NCBI GenBank assembly: GCA_010094025.1
Contig: ML991803.1
Location: forward strand, 1 to 64,000
Source of the DNA: Viridothelium virens
Lineage: Eukaryota > Ascomycota > Dothideomycetes > Trypetheliales > Trypetheliaceae
Direction of reading: 5' to 3'
Length of the DNA stretch: 64,000 bases
Shown piece by piece: positions 11,398 through 23,894 of this stretch. A model generated the notes under the pieces. The model saw only the letters and a list, made by a program, of their open reading frames with translations. It did no database searches and had not been told where the DNA came from. The position numbers were made by a program, and so were the translations under genes. Within the stretch, counting starts at the first letter, position 1. Every line of letters begins with the position of its first letter.

Positions 11398-12647
11398 ATT
11401 GAAATGTCCAGGTTCGGCTCCGCGCGAAGAGGCAAGCAACTGGCAGCGTTGCAGTCGCACTCCTTTGAGCGACTTTTGGGCGATTGAATCGTGCTGAATG
11501 ACGTTGTGCGGGATGTATCTTGAACGTTCAATTTATATCCTGCGATTCTGGCAGTGAGGACGTGGAATGGGGCGTCAGTGAAGACAAGCTTTCAACGCTT
11601 CGCCATCCCCGGGATCGGTTATGCGCCGAATGGTACAAAAACAGTATAATTGGGAGGCGTTCAAAGCGAAGGATGCCTTTGGAATGCTGTCGTCTTGATT
11701 GTCTCTTGACGAACCACTCGCAGGAAGTACGAGTCCACGGAGCCAGTTGATGGGAAGACTTGGTAGTGAGCTGATGCTGATCTTTGAATGGGACAGATGG
11801 ATAACAAGGGTGTAAGGGTCAAGGTAATCAGGGTCCAAAAGCGTGGCTCAAAATGTGGCTGAAGTGCCAACTCTGACTAAGCGATATTGAAATCCGTTTC
11901 GTCTTCCTTCGTCCGGCTTCCCCCGGCTTTCACCTCGTAGTCCCTCGTCTCTTTATACAATAATGAATTGTTGATGGTATCTGTTCTTTATCAAGAAATA
12001 GATCCACGTCCACCAATGATTGTTCGCGGGTTCTTTCCCAGTATGTCTGCCCTTGAAGGATCGACAGTAAAGCTGGGTCTGCCCTCAAAGCTACCGAATC
12101 TTTGGCTCACCTGTTGGAAGACTTGATCGAATTTCTATCAACAGAGCTTGCTGCACATTAACATGGACTTACACAAACAAACCTTATCAGTGTCAGTCTC
12201 GGTAAAGTCATATATCCAAAACAGTCTGGTGAATGTGTTTTTCCCTTTCTGTGATTAAGGTGTCTACCTTATGAATGGTACGCGAATAACATTGCGATAA
12301 GATGTGACTGAAGGACATAACTTCATCGAGCCAACAAGTCACTCATCGGAGTGACACGAATAATACTACATGAATGCACTACAATGATTGCTATGTGAGT
12401 GTGGCGTGTTTGAAATGCCTTCCTATCGTGTCCTTACTCACCGGTGGCGACGATGAATGCAATCTAACAGTAACACACTCAGTCAAATAACGTTTGGTTG
12501 ACGGGTAGGTAGATTACCAAATCTTGGGAATATATAGGTATCTTCTGTCCGAGGCGCATCTTTTACCACAAATTTCTCATCTCCACTACAAAGCTCTCAG
12601 CCGACAAGAACCAGACTGGTGTACCTGTTCATTGAAGCTTTCAAATC
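11398..12647. other. Divergent intergenic region, nothing coding recognised
   Basis: It lies between the start of KEX1 (minus) and the start of the Ser/Thr-rich protein gene (plus), so it carries both promoters. No clear TATA, repeat or RNA gene stands out. Confidence 0.35.
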
Positions 12648-13817
12648 ATGACAATGTTTCTTTCAGCCATCCTCACCATCGTGGTGTTTGCCTTGCAGAG
12701 AAACGCAATTGAAGCAGCCAATGGGGCGGCAAAAATGTCCACACAGACTGGTTTCAGTACTGTGATCCTTCGAAATACGGAAGAGGAGACTTCAAAAAGT
12801 CAAGATACATGGAAAGCCGATCGTCCCGAGGACATCTCTTCACCATCTCTAATGTCATTGGTTTCGCCGATATCTGCAGCACCCTTCAATATGTATCGCA
12901 CTTCCGCTGGCGATAAATTCGCACCGCCCGTAACAAAGAGGCAAATGCCTAGTACAGCTGCGACGACCTCCACGTCTTTGTCCTCTGGTCTGCCTCAGAA
13001 CTCTAGTGGGACTCTTTTGGTAACTACAGCTCCTTCGGCCAACCCACCATCGAGAAGCCAGGGAATGCCAAGTACGAGGTTGTCGAGCTCTGCGAACGCA
13101 ACATCAGCCATTGGGATGCTCGCTGCTTCGAGAAGCATGTTGGGGGCAGTCCCTTCGACCACTGATTTTCCTGAAATACCTCTACCTACAACAACCACAA
13201 ACGCGCTCTCAATATTTAGCATTTTGATCCCTTGGTTGCCCCACAACTCTATCACCCCAGTTCTAGCAGAGATACCTACCACCATCAGTGGTAGGCTTAT
13301 TACTTTCCTTTCACCGACCATATCCACAATTGGGAAGTCCATGGCTACGAACACGAGTTCAGTCGCCAGTAATACATCAGTAGCGTCGACTAGCTACGTA
13401 CCTGTTCCCCTCACCGAGGGAAACCCAACCGGAACGATCTTCCCGCGTACCACATTTGTCACTACGCCCACCACATCTGTCAGTACGCCCATCCAAACAC
13501 AGACGACAAACTCGGTCTCGATCTCTACAGCGGTTTTAACAGGTTCGAACGGAGTTTACACCGTGACTCCATTCACCACAACCAACGGGGGGGGCATTTT
13601 TACTACTGTGACGCCACAGTGGCGTGAGTTATGTTCTTTTTTCTCCTTCTTTTTTTGCAATTCCTTCCTTTGCCTAAGATCGTAAAACTTCCCTGCTTAC
13701 CATTCTTGGCGTCCGCCCGAAAGCATTTTTGCTCTCACTAACTTTTCTTCATGACTTCTAGTACCACCCGGTGATCAACCACAACTGCAGAGTATTCCTT
13801 CCTCTGAACTTCGTTAA
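12648..13817 (+). CDS. Ser/Thr-rich secreted protein with a Kex2-type site
   Basis: Two exons, 12648-13623 and 13762-13817, encode 343 residues. The first 20 or so residues form a signal peptide (MTMFLSAILTIVVFALQ). The rest is extremely rich in Ser, Thr, Pro and Asn with many N-glycosylation sequons, typical of O-mannosylated cell-wall or secreted proteins. A dibasic KR at residues 97-98 (PPVTKRQMPS) is a good Kex2 cleavage site and would release a mature chain starting with Gln. No C-terminal membrane or GPI signal is visible. The 138-bp intron starts GTGAGT and ends TTCTAG; splicing replaces an odd Phe/Cys-rich read-through tail with LPPGDQPQLQ and a short end. No known domain is recognised; function is unknown. 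Confidence 0.6.
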
Positions 13818-14122
13818 GTGCCAATCCGCGCATAGTCAAGACACATGTCGCCAGGAGCAGACTTGAGCAATCTGGAGTGCTTTAGGAGGGCTGGGCGGGC
13901 CGAGTAGCTTCTCATGGGAAGATACATGTATTAACAATTCAATTCAAGTCCCTCATTAGTTCAATTTAATTTATTGAATTTATAATGTTGTCTCCTGGCA
14001 TTGATCATTGGTAAAGCTGTTCCATATTGTTGACTGTATCTACTTCGTATTTGCGTTATTAGATGGACGAGGCTTTTTCGCCGCCGGCAGCATCATACTA
14101 AGGCGCATAAACCTCTTTTTTT
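13818..14122. other. Short convergent intergenic spacer
   Basis: AT-rich spacer between two convergent 3' ends, with a poly-T run just before the aldehyde dehydrogenase stop codon. Nothing else seen. Confidence 0.4.
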
Positions 14123-15604
14123 TTATCTTGCCAAATTGACATTGACACTCTTAGTCTGAGTGAATAAAAGCAGTTCATCAAAACTCTCCTCACGTCCCAG
14201 GCCCGACTCTTTGACTCCTCCGAATGGAACATTGAGAAAGTGCCTTCCAACCTGATTTACCCAAATATACCCAGCTTCAACTTTCTTAGCGGTCGAATGG
14301 GCTGTGGCCAGATTTTCCGAATAAATGGACGCTGTTAGCCCGTATTGGGTGGCGTTCACCATTGTCAGAAGCTCTTCCTCGTCCCTCCATTTAAAAACGG
14401 ACATTACTGGTCCGAAGATTTCCTCTTTAGCGATGCGCATTGTGGGTTTCACGTCTGCAAAGATCGTGGGTTCGATGAAGAAGCCCCCTTGGATGTCGGC
14501 ATTCTCAGTTGGAGGCTTTCCCCCTACGACAAGCTTTGCCCCTTCCTGCTTCGCTGATTCGATGTAACCTAAAACACGATCATGTGCTTGCTTGTTGATT
14601 ACTGGGCCCATGGTGGTGGACATCTCTGTCGGAACCCCAGGCTTGAAGTGCTCTTGAACGAATCTTGTTACCTTCTGTAAGACCTCATCGTGCAGTTGCT
14701 CATGTAAGAAAACTCTACTCGTCGACCCACATGACTGTCCTGCCCACGTGAAGTTCATACCTTTGGCGACACTCTCGACAAGCTTTTCCATGTTGGCGTC
14801 AGGAAATGCAATGAGGGCATTCTTGCCTCCCAGCTCCAGAAGCGTCGGCTTGAGACTATCTGCCGCAGCCTTTTGGATCGCCTTACCTGTGGGTACGCTT
14901 CCGATAAGCGTCACCTTCTTCACCAACGGATGAGTGCTCAGCGCCTTCCCGCACTCCACGCCGCCTGGAAGCACATTGACAACTCCTGGAGGGAACACGT
15001 CTGCTAGAATTTCTGCAAGCCGCAAACACGACAGTGGCGCCTGGTCTGGCGGTTTGATGATGACGGTGTTCCCAGCTGCCAGCGGAGCTGCCAACTTCGC
15101 TCCCGCAAACATCACGGGATGATTGAATGCAACGATCCGCGCGACGACCCCTAGAGGTTCGCGGAGGGTGTAGTGGAAGGTTTCGTCAGATACGGGGATT
15201 GTCTCTCCCTTCAGCATCGGAATCAGGCCAGCGAAATAGTCCAAGTTTGCTGCCGCCACATTCGCATCGCTGAGCATTTCAGCAACGGGATTTCCCGTGT
15301 TGAGAGCATCCAAGAGTGCGAGCTCCTTCGCATGTTGGCGGAGCACATTTGCTGCATTGCGTAAGTGAGCAGCTCGCTGTGCTGGAGCAGTTGTCTTCCA
15401 GCTCAAGAAAGCCTTGTGGGCAGCGGTGACAGCTGCGTCAACATCATCTTCACTGGCTTGTAAGATTTTGTCGATGGCTTTGCCATTTCCAGGGTTGAGT
15501 GTTTCTTTCCACTGTCCCGCGGATGGGGTCTGCCATTTTCCGTCATAGAACAGGGATTTGTTTTTCGGTAAAGAAGATTCGATGCTGGGTAAACCAGTGG
15601 CCAT
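14123..15604 (-). CDS. Aldehyde dehydrogenase (betaine-aldehyde dehydrogenase-like)
   Basis: A single exon encodes 493 residues, the normal length for the ALDH superfamily, which oxidises aldehydes to acids with NAD(P)+. Visible motifs are the cofactor-binding segment VARIVAFNHPVMFAGAKLAAPLAAGN, the glycine-rich turn IGSVPTGKAIQ, the general base Glu in LLELGGKN, the catalytic Cys in WAGQSCGSTSR, and the late EEIFGPVMSVF and NVPFGGVKESGLGREES motifs. The frame has only a TTG upstream, and ATG 15604 (A at -3, G at +4) is preferred. The substrate is not readable from sequence. It sits 2.5 kb from the terpene synthase and divergent from it, so a role in oxidising a terpenoid aldehyde is possible but unproven. 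Confidence 0.9.
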   Translation of the reverse strand: MATGLPSIESSLPKNKSLFYDGKWQTPSAGQWKETLNPGNGKAIDKILQASEDDVDAAVTAAHKAFLSWKTTAPAQRAAHLRNAANVLRQHAKELALLDALNTGNPVAEMLSDANVAAANLDYFAGLIPMLKGETIPVSDETFHYTLREPLGVVARIVAFNHPVMFAGAKLAAPLAAGNTVIIKPPDQAPLSCLRLAEILADVFPPGVVNVLPGGVECGKALSTHPLVKKVTLIGSVPTGKAIQKAAADSLKPTLLELGGKNALIAFPDANMEKLVESVAKGMNFTWAGQSCGSTSRVFLHEQLHDEVLQKVTRFVQEHFKPGVPTEMSTTMGPVINKQAHDRVLGYIESAKQEGAKLVVGGKPPTENADIQGGFFIEPTIFADVKPTMRIAKEEIFGPVMSVFKWRDEEELLTMVNATQYGLTASIYSENLATAHSTAKKVEAGYIWVNQVGRHFLNVPFGGVKESGLGREESFDELLLFTQTKSVNVNLAR

Positions 15605-18064
15605 GATCAAAGACTCAATCTCAGTAATAGGTCCTGTCAATCGAATTGAATGTATCCTACTATGTGGAAAGTCTTTATTCTCGAAGCCTAACTGTCTGCA
15701 GACAGTAGCTGTCTACATTCCGTCAAGTTCCACTCTGGCGACGCAATCCTCTGCTTGGTAGAGGGGCCACTGCCAGGGGGGTTGAGGAGGTGAGGGGGTC
15801 AGGCGTGCCGGGTCCGGTAAATCGGCATCAGGAACGTGACTTCCGCTCCTCAGCGAGCGACGCCCGTCAGCAGCAGCACCCCTCTGCGTTGGTTCTCTGT
15901 CCGCTTAAGCATAATGGAACGGAGCTCAACAATAGCCAAGAGACATTGCGTTCATCAACGCTTCCATTTACTCTAACAATCGTTTAGTAGGTGTATACCC
16001 TTGCTTTTCCAGCCATCAACCCGATTTTGTCGTCTCTCCGAAGGACTAGCAAGTGTTCTCTTTTCCGGGGAACCTATTCGATTCGCCAGAAAGGTTTGAC
16101 TGCTGAAGCACTCTTTAAAACCTCCCTACTGGAACGCTACGATGTGGTGGTGCTGGATCAATACTGGTGACTGACGACAAGGGTTTCCATGCAGGTTAGA
16201 CAGATGGCCGTTTCGGAACAGCTATTCCTGAAGTAGCACTTCAGTCGCTTCAAGAATCGTCTCCTCCGGAGGCTTAAATACATGGTTCTTTCTAAGGAGC
16301 ACACTCTTAAAAAGGCTTTCTTAATTTCGTATCGAACATTCTACATGCTCCTCAGAAGAAGTTTTGAACTTACCAGTGAATCGCGATAGTTTGGTCGATC
16401 AGGAGCAAGCAACATCGAACATCTGCGTTATTGATGCGCGACAGCATTCGAAATCGACCATCCATGGATGCTCTCAGACGGACAAGTCGGGATTTGCTTC
16501 GGTTACGTGGGCAGGTATGTAGGGAAGTGTGTCATTTGCTATCTTTAAACAGGCTCGCGTAGCTGTCAAAGCTATTCCGTCCAGATCTTGCATTTGGCTT
16601 CGCAATCCGATCAGTGCTTGGCAACCTCCACTTCGAGGTTTGGCTGATCGGTCACTAAGCCAGCACCCACCCTCGACTGTCGTCCTTCTTACGGTATGAC
16701 AATGACCGTGACTAGGATCTATGTACCCCGCTCTTCAAGATACTCGACTTTGCATGAAAATTGACTCATTCTCCCTCAGGGTTGCGTACTAGATCTCATC
16801 TGCTGCGCTTTCCAACATAATATGGTTGATGCCGGCAATAGGCTCGACCGACACTATCGATAATTTGAACTTCCAGCAATAGCCACAGGCTGAATCGTAG
16901 ATCTGCGTACAGCATGATAAGCAACCATCGTCTACCATCCGGTTAAGAGTGAGACAAATATCCTTGCATGCCTTTGATATCTGTTGTGTAGAGGGTGGTA
17001 ATTGGAAAGCTGGACTTCTTTCGACCAGTCCTGCCGTCGCTACCCGAGCTACATCAGGCTCATTGGAAGCGACCAAACCCACAGTTCCAACAATTCGCGG
17101 ATCGCAAATCGTCACCACAATATTTCATTCGCAGGGCACATGGTGGGCCTATCTCACTTCACCCAGGATGTTCGCTAGAACCCTGAGGTATAGTTTTGCT
17201 AGTGGGTTTGGAGGGAACTGCCATATCTAAGCAATCAATCATATTTTGTATCACTGGCTTGAGACGAGTCCAGTCAGTCTTACAGCCTTCACCGGAACTT
17301 TTTTGGAGACCCTGTCAACTACAGCTATCGTGGCGGGGCATTGTCAGAGCCCTGGAGATGAGTCGGGCAAATCACCAACACGACTTTACTCGCCCAACTT
17401 TACAGCCCGGACTCGTGGCGACCAGTTGACCGGTGAAGGTGCGGGCTCAAGGTTTCCATGCACTTGACCTTGCAACCTGTTAGTCATCCGACGCAAATGC
17501 ACTTGCTAGCATCTGGAAACATCTGATCTGCCGGCTCGTTTTGGAATGGTCCATACTTCTCAAAATCTATCGTATCATCGCTGCGACATCTACTTGCCAG
17601 CCTGTCCATGAAGATTGTCTCTGACATATTCCGCGCCGGCTCTCATTGTGGATTGGGACAATCCCACCTGCAACTCCGTACTCAATTAGGTAGACTGGAG
17701 GTGAGGAGTCACGATGGGGTTGAGCAGGAAGTACGCACTGTGTACTAGCATTAAGTATCACAGCCATGGTATGTGACACCTGCAGAGGCCTTAACAGGGA
17801 AGTGATTTGACTGCAGTTACTCTTGGACATGTGATGGATTCTCTCATTATGCATAGTCAACTACCTTAGGAGGGATATATCACGATGATCTATACCTCTC
17901 AGATAAAGATGCAGAAGTCAAAAGGTTCAGGTATATATTCTTTCGGACGTCTGTGCTTCCACCACTAAAACATACTTTTTGCTTATGCCTTTTTCAGGTG
18001 TTACAGCGCATAAGGAGGATTCTGAAAATTCCAACATAACCTGAGCTTTCTCTAAGAATAAGCT
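15605..18064. other. Large intergenic region, 2.5 kb, no gene I can support
   Basis: The left end is the aldehyde dehydrogenase promoter and the right end the terpene synthase promoter. A minus-strand frame of about 109 codons at 17118-16789 with eight Cys is the longest open stretch, but it lacks a signal peptide, a recognised domain and clear neighbouring exons. The region could hold decayed genes. Confidence 0.3.
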
Positions 18065-19550
18065 ATGGTCTCCATTTCTCGTCGTCTATTACTTGATTCT
18101 CTCAAGGGACAACGCATTCACATACCAGACTTGCACGTCCTCTTCCAGCATTGGCCTATTTCCATCAACAAAGAACTCGAGAGACTGAGATTTGATGTTG
18201 ATAGGAAGCTACAAGAGTACGTCTCACAAGAGTTGTCAAATGCCTCTCTTGACAATGATAGTCTTTTTCCCGATGATCCACGACTCCCATATCTGAAGTC
18301 CGCAGATTTTGCCTTGTTTGGCAGCTCGTGGTGGCCTGAAGCAGAATACATCAACTTGCGAACTGCAACATATCTCGCGATATGGGTAAGCTATTGAGAG
18401 CCTTACGATATCCATGCTAAAGACTAATTTCACTTAGCTTTTTACCTGGGATGATGGCTAGTAAATTGTCCAGATACGATGCTATTTGAGGCTGATTTGG
18501 TAAACAGAGGTCGACGCCGAGGTCGGCCCTTTAGCTTCAGACATCCAAAAGGCTCACTCCTTCCGCGCTGAGACCATCCCTTACGTCAAGGATTGCCTTG
18601 GAATCTCTGAGAAGGTACCAGGCGTGTGTCCTTCTAGCAGTATTATCCGTAGCTTCATGGCAGTCAGCGAGGAGGTATGTAAAGTCTACAACGAAGGTAT
18701 ACAAATGCATCTACCCATGTCTTCATCACTGAAGCATACTGAATTCAAACAGAGCAGCGATCCACTCTAGTTGATGAGATCGCTTTCTTTATGCGGACTT
18801 CAGCTACGGAACAGAAGGCCCGACTTGCTCCAGAGATGCCCTCGCTTCCAGACTACATTGAATGTCGTATGGGCACGAGTGCTGTGGGCGTGACCTGTGG
18901 AATAATTGAGTGGGTTACGAAAAGCAATAAAACCTTGCTCATTAGTACAATCTGATGCTGGATCCGCAGGTACGCTTATGAGAAGGCCCTGCCATCTGTG
19001 GTGATGAAAGATCCAGACATGAAAGTGCTCTGGGCTCAGGTAAATATCATTGTCTGGGTGTAAGTCCTGCCTTGCCTCTAGGAATGGGAAATACTGTACT
19101 CATGTTGGAGCTAGTGTCAACGATCTGCTCTCTATCAAAAAGGAAATCGTGAGGACCAAAATCCGCGTGTCCCTTGTGAGAGCCACATTGACCACTTTAT
19201 AGGCGCAAGATACTGTCGATAGCCTGATACCACTACTTTACCTCAAACATGGGAATGTGCAAGATGCCATTGAGATCGCAGTATCAGGTCTTGAGGCAGA
19301 AATCCGAAACTTCGATGAAATTTCGGGAAAGTTGCAGGCTCGTTATTCATATGATCCAACAACGCAAAAAGCATTATCGACGTTCATCAAAGCCTGTCAA
19401 TTCAATTGCACTGGGAATTTGCATTGGAGGTGAGTGACGGTTCTTTTATTCAGAGTCAGTCACTAACAAGAGCGTTTCACAAGCCTAGCAACGGGAAGGT
19501 ATGGCATTTGCCAAGAATCAGTCCGCGAAGGCATCTTTATCATGCTGTAG
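18065..19550 (+). CDS. Class I terpene synthase (terpene cyclase)
   Basis: Eight exons (18065-18385, 18438-18456, 18508-18674, 18755-18909, 18970-19059, 19115-19148, 19203-19429, 19484-19550) encode 359 residues. All catalytic marks of a fungal class I cyclase are present: WDDEVD (Asp112-Asp116) for Mg2+, the pyrophosphate-sensor Arg207 exactly 46 residues before the NSE motif, NDLLSIKKE (Asn253, Ser257, Glu261), and the RY pair at 343-344. The enzyme should ionise a prenyl diphosphate, probably FPP, and cyclise it. The product cannot be read. Intron 2 begins with GC, not GT, and splits the DD|EVD motif; intron 7 ends in AAG. All other introns are GT-AG and the frame closes throughout. The exporter, P450 and reductase downstream suggest a terpenoid cluster. 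Confidence 0.85.
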
Positions 19551-21751
19551 AGAGTTTGGTATTTCCGACACAGAGTCTAGAGGAAGGCTACCGCCATATC
19601 CAGTCTGTTCAAGGTATAAGTGTGGGGGCATTTTGCCTTTAAGTGGAAGGTATTTAGGTTTAGCTACAGCTAGCCTCGGTGCTGCGTCGCCGCTGCCTTA
19701 TCGAACTATCAGAAGTGCCAATATGGACAACAAACCATGCGCAAACTATGCGAATCAGTTGAAGTTCGCCGTCTGTACCATTGAAGAGATATAGCACAAC
19801 CTCAGTCTTTGGCAGGTATCAAAAGGTTTATGTGGGTGACGCAATGTCGACAAGATTAGTCAATCAAGAGAGCTGATCTCAGAAAACCCCTTGTAAGCTA
19901 AGCATTACTAAAAGGCTCTTTTGTGGGGATCGCTACTGTGATTCGACATATCTGAGAGCAGTAGGTAAAATCCTCATCATAGACGGGCAGTAAAAGGGCG
20001 ATGAAGTAAAATCTCTGATACACAGATTTCCTGGAGAGTCTTGTTAGTAACTTTTCATATCTCTAGTAGCTTCAGGGTAGCCTACCCATAATCGCTGAGG
20101 GTATTTATGGAAAGACCATAATTGCCGCACCGTGGGAATACCCAGTTTTCCAATCCCATGAATGCCTCCTCACTGACACAGCATAGCCATGGTTATGAAG
20201 AAGAGCCAGAACCAGTCTGCTAGCCTTGCTAGAAAGGACTATCATCCTGCGTAGAAGGAATTTGTGCCTCGTGCAAGTAGCCTTAGCGCAATCAACACTC
20301 TTGCGTTGGAGGAAATGTCCTCAATAGGGAGTAGTTTATGAAGACTGTTGAATGAATGGATAGTGTATCCATCTTTCGCCTTCAGGTTAACTTTTCTTAA
20401 TTCGAATTTCTTGCCGATCGGAGCAAAAATCTTGGCCAGCGGGATGGTGGGACGGCTCGTCGCGTACTTGTTTGGCAGTCTCAGGGGGATGAGTTCGCCG
20501 CACTTGACAAAATGATCGAACTTATGTCAAAAAAGGATGAGCCTCTAGAGATGCCTCGGCCTGATTCGCCCCAGAATGTGCGTCCAGCTCTCCAGGTGAG
20601 CTTCCCTGTTGACTATCCATATCCTGGTCTGACATCTCCTCCCGGCAGCCTCTTGACAAGAAAAAAGAATGGTGACTAAGAGGCTCGGATGATTTTTGGA
20701 GTATCAGCATCCTAAGAAAGCCAACGAGGTGGGAAATGTAAGTGGGGCGTAATCGACACTAATTCTTGGACTTAGTGGTCTGAGCAATTAAAACAGGACA
20801 CCGACTTGGAAACTGAGCAATCCATCTGGTATCTGAAGCGGCGTGGGAAAAATTTCCATCGATTTAGTAACTTATTCAGTGGATAAAATGAGGCTGCATG
20901 ACTGTCAGTCAGGGATCGCCGTTACGGTACTTTTTGAAAATGGTCTAATGCACCAAGTGCGCGCACAGTTGAGTAGGTTGAGCCGCGGTGGGCTTACTCT
21001 AGAATAGAGTAGACTTTTACGGAGTACTTTAGAGTACGAGGAAACCTGAAGAACTTTCGGACTCAATCGGTGAACGCAAGTCGGACGGGACCTTCCACAC
21101 AACCCCATGACATGACGCTAAACGAATGAGAATGTTCCCGAGCAGCTCGAGTCCTACCGCTGGAGTTCCTTAATAGAGCTCGCAGCTTTAGAATTCATGC
21201 TGTATTAGCTTGTGGTGTCACTATCTCGGCTTCGGCTCAGCATGTAGAGTAAGGGCGATCACTGGATCTTGCGGCCACGGAAGTTGCTGTCTATCTGGGG
21301 TAGAGTACTCCGTAGCTCGCACTGGTAAGTATCACCACTATCGGAGTCCAATATGCCTCGGCTGCAGATCGCTATCAGATAGAGAAGTCCATTGGTCGGG
21401 GTTATCGACTAGGACCGTCCTATAGCTTTCTATATTGATTGCAGCAGCATGTGAAATGAAAAATGTTCGCTGTGTTCCCACACTGAAGTTGCGGGGAAGA
21501 TTGACTAGAGTACTTAGGGTTTCATCTCCGCGTATCCATGCTGCTTGGTCTGGGCCTGGTTCCCACGCCACTAGCGATTACCGCGGCTAGACCCTGCCTT
21601 ATCCCATCCCAGCATAGGCTAAGAAAGATCCATCTTGCGATACTGTAGCATCAGGACACCTGGATCATGTGAATTTTTCCGCCATGGAGAGCGATAAACA
21701 GGGGAGAAGTCCCAGCCTGGGCAATCCTGCTTTCGGATCCCACTCGCCGTC
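19551..21751. other. Intergenic, 2.2 kb; one coding-like stretch, otherwise nothing
   Basis: A plus-strand frame is open from 20401 to 20680 with a possible GTGAGC donor at 20596. It is rich in charged residues around MIELMSKKDEPLEMPRPDSP but has no recognised domain or partner exon. It may be a gene remnant. The 3' part should be the promoter of the exporter gene. Confidence 0.3.
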
Positions 21752-23894
21752 ATGGAGGACCACCGGCACAACTCAATCAGAGAGACCTCAAGTCATCGCA
21801 TCCTTGAAGAGCCTTCACGCCGTAGCTCGCCTTGGGCTGATTCGGGGGACAATGCAGATGTGGAAGACGCGAGATATGGTGCCTTCGAAGCGAATTCACG
21901 GCACAGTACAGCCGTAGAGACACCAAGGCCCAGCGTCCCAAGAAGGGATCCAAGACACAGCGCAGTCCTAAGAAATAGTGTGGTCATAGAGGACCCAGAT
22001 TACAATCCTTTCATGGAGACGCCAAAGCAAAAATTTCCTGCCACGGTCATGGAGAAGACTGTCTCGTCCAACGCCTCCAGTAACAGATATTCCACCGTAA
22101 CGATGGAAAAGACTGCTTCGTGGCATCCCACAGACAATGGAGATGAAATTGCCTTCGTGCGCACAACATCGGGTGACGTTCTCGCCGCCCCTGGAACCGT
22201 TGTACTTTACGATGATCTTGACGTTCAAGGGACGACTCTTCTTTACGACGAGGACAATCTCAAGTATATCCCTATGCCTTCGGCGGATCCCAAGGATCCC
22301 TTAAATCTGCCTTCCTGGAGGAAATGGGCTGCTATCACTGCACTCTGCTTTTACGGTGCTGTAGCTCTCGCATCTGAAATCATTATTGGCATGCTCGTCC
22401 CTGTCTTCGTTCTGTACTATGCCGGCATCGACCCCAAAATTCTTGGTGAGCTTTCGGGAATTCCAACTGGCCCAGATGGCAAAGTCAACCCTGATCCAGT
22501 GTCCACGTTGAGCTCGTTGGGTGGTCCTCCAATCTGGCGTGTATACCTACTGACCTCATTGCCGCTCTTGACAAATGGCTTGTCAAACTACTTTCTCATT
22601 CCATTGGCGATTGCCGTTGGTCGTCGTCCCGTGCTCTTGCTCTGCGGTGCTCTTGCGTGGGCTGGTAGTCTCTGGGCAGGCTCTAGTTCCAGTCTGGACA
22701 GCCACATTGCAGCACGATGTGTTCAAGGGCTAGGCGCTGGGACTGTCGAAGCATTGGTGCCGCTCGTCGTACAAGACTTTGTCTTTATTCACCGTCGCAA
22801 TACGGCGATAAGTGCAGTCTGGTCCTGGCAAGCTATCATCATCGTGACCATCGGCCTTGCTGCACCATACGTCATCGCGGATTTAGACTGGCGATGGCTG
22901 TATTATATACTTGGTATCCTCGGTGCTTTTTCCTGGATCCTTCTTCTACTCTTCGTTCCCGAAACCCGCTGGATGCGTACGTCAGAGGAGCTCAACGGCG
23001 AGTCTCCGTGTCCGCTCCCCGCGGGCCAGTATCGACCTCGGCTAGATCCAACAACCTATGGGAATCGCAATTTCAAGTCGAACTTCGGTATACTTATGGG
23101 TAAGTACGACTGGAATTGGGCAGGATCTGCACTGTACAATACGATGAAGTCGGCTCTATTTCCGAACATGGTCTGGATGATCTTGGTAAACAGCATATTC
23201 ATGGCAATCACCAACTCCGCCTACCAGCTTGGTGCACCAGTACTTTTAGCTGCCAACTGGCCATTTAAGCATCTGGGCCTGGGCATTCTACCTATCGCTT
23301 GCGCCATGCCCTGTGTCTGGGCGTATGGTGGAGTGTTTACAGATTGGGTCTCCAATCGGATGGCCCGACGCAGAAACGGGAGGCGAGAGCCTGAAGCACA
23401 TCTGCTGTCGCTAGCCTTTCCAATCCTATGCGGTATTATTGGCTGTCTGCTGTTTGGTGCTGGGGGCCAATACGTCAACAATGAGTCTTGGATCATACTT
23501 CTATTCGGGATCTTTTTCATCGCCTTCTCCTTCCTCTCAACCATCACCATTACGTCCGTTTACGTTGTAGAGAGCTACCCCGAGTGGGCCGGGTGAGTTC
23601 GAGTGATTTAATGACTAAAGCAAGCTAACGTATCTTTGCAGTCCCGTTCTCGTCAATGTCTCCTCCTTCAGATGCATTATCGGCTTCGCCTTTGCTTTCA
23701 AGGTGTCGGATTGGGTGCAAGCGCGAGGATACTTTGCATGTTTTGGGATTTATGCCGGTGTACTTGGATTTCTGGCCATGGGACTACCAATCGTGTACTT
23801 GACTGGAAAAAGGATCCGGAAGTATACGAGTCGGTTCGTTGGCATTGAAGAACCAGTGAATACTTCTTTTGAGAAGGATGTTTCTGCTAGATGA
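21752..23894 (+). CDS. MFS transporter, DHA1-like drug/metabolite exporter
   Basis: Exons 21752-23592 and 23642-23894 encode 697 residues. The protein has a long, polar cytosolic N-terminus (about 190 residues) and then the DPKDPLNLPSWRKW signature that precedes helix 1 in fungal DHA1 transporters, followed by twelve predicted membrane helices. PLAIAVGRRPVLL matches the conserved loop between helices 2 and 3, and ARCVQGLGAGTVEALVPLVVQD the helix-4 region. The 49-bp intron starts GTGAGT and ends TTTGCAG; the second exon adds the last helices (FACFGIYAGVLGFLAM). DHA1 exporters use proton antiport at the plasma membrane. Its place between a terpene synthase and a P450/reductase pair suggests export of the cluster product or self-protection, which is inference. 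Confidence 0.87.

Noticed and set aside
19492-19642. Alternative last exon of the terpene synthase in another frame
   Set aside because: It would lose the conserved RY pair; the AAG acceptor giving LATGRYG matches the family better.
20401-20680. Open plus-strand stretch as a separate gene
   Set aside because: It has no domain, no clear start and no partner exon; mentioned only as a possible remnant.
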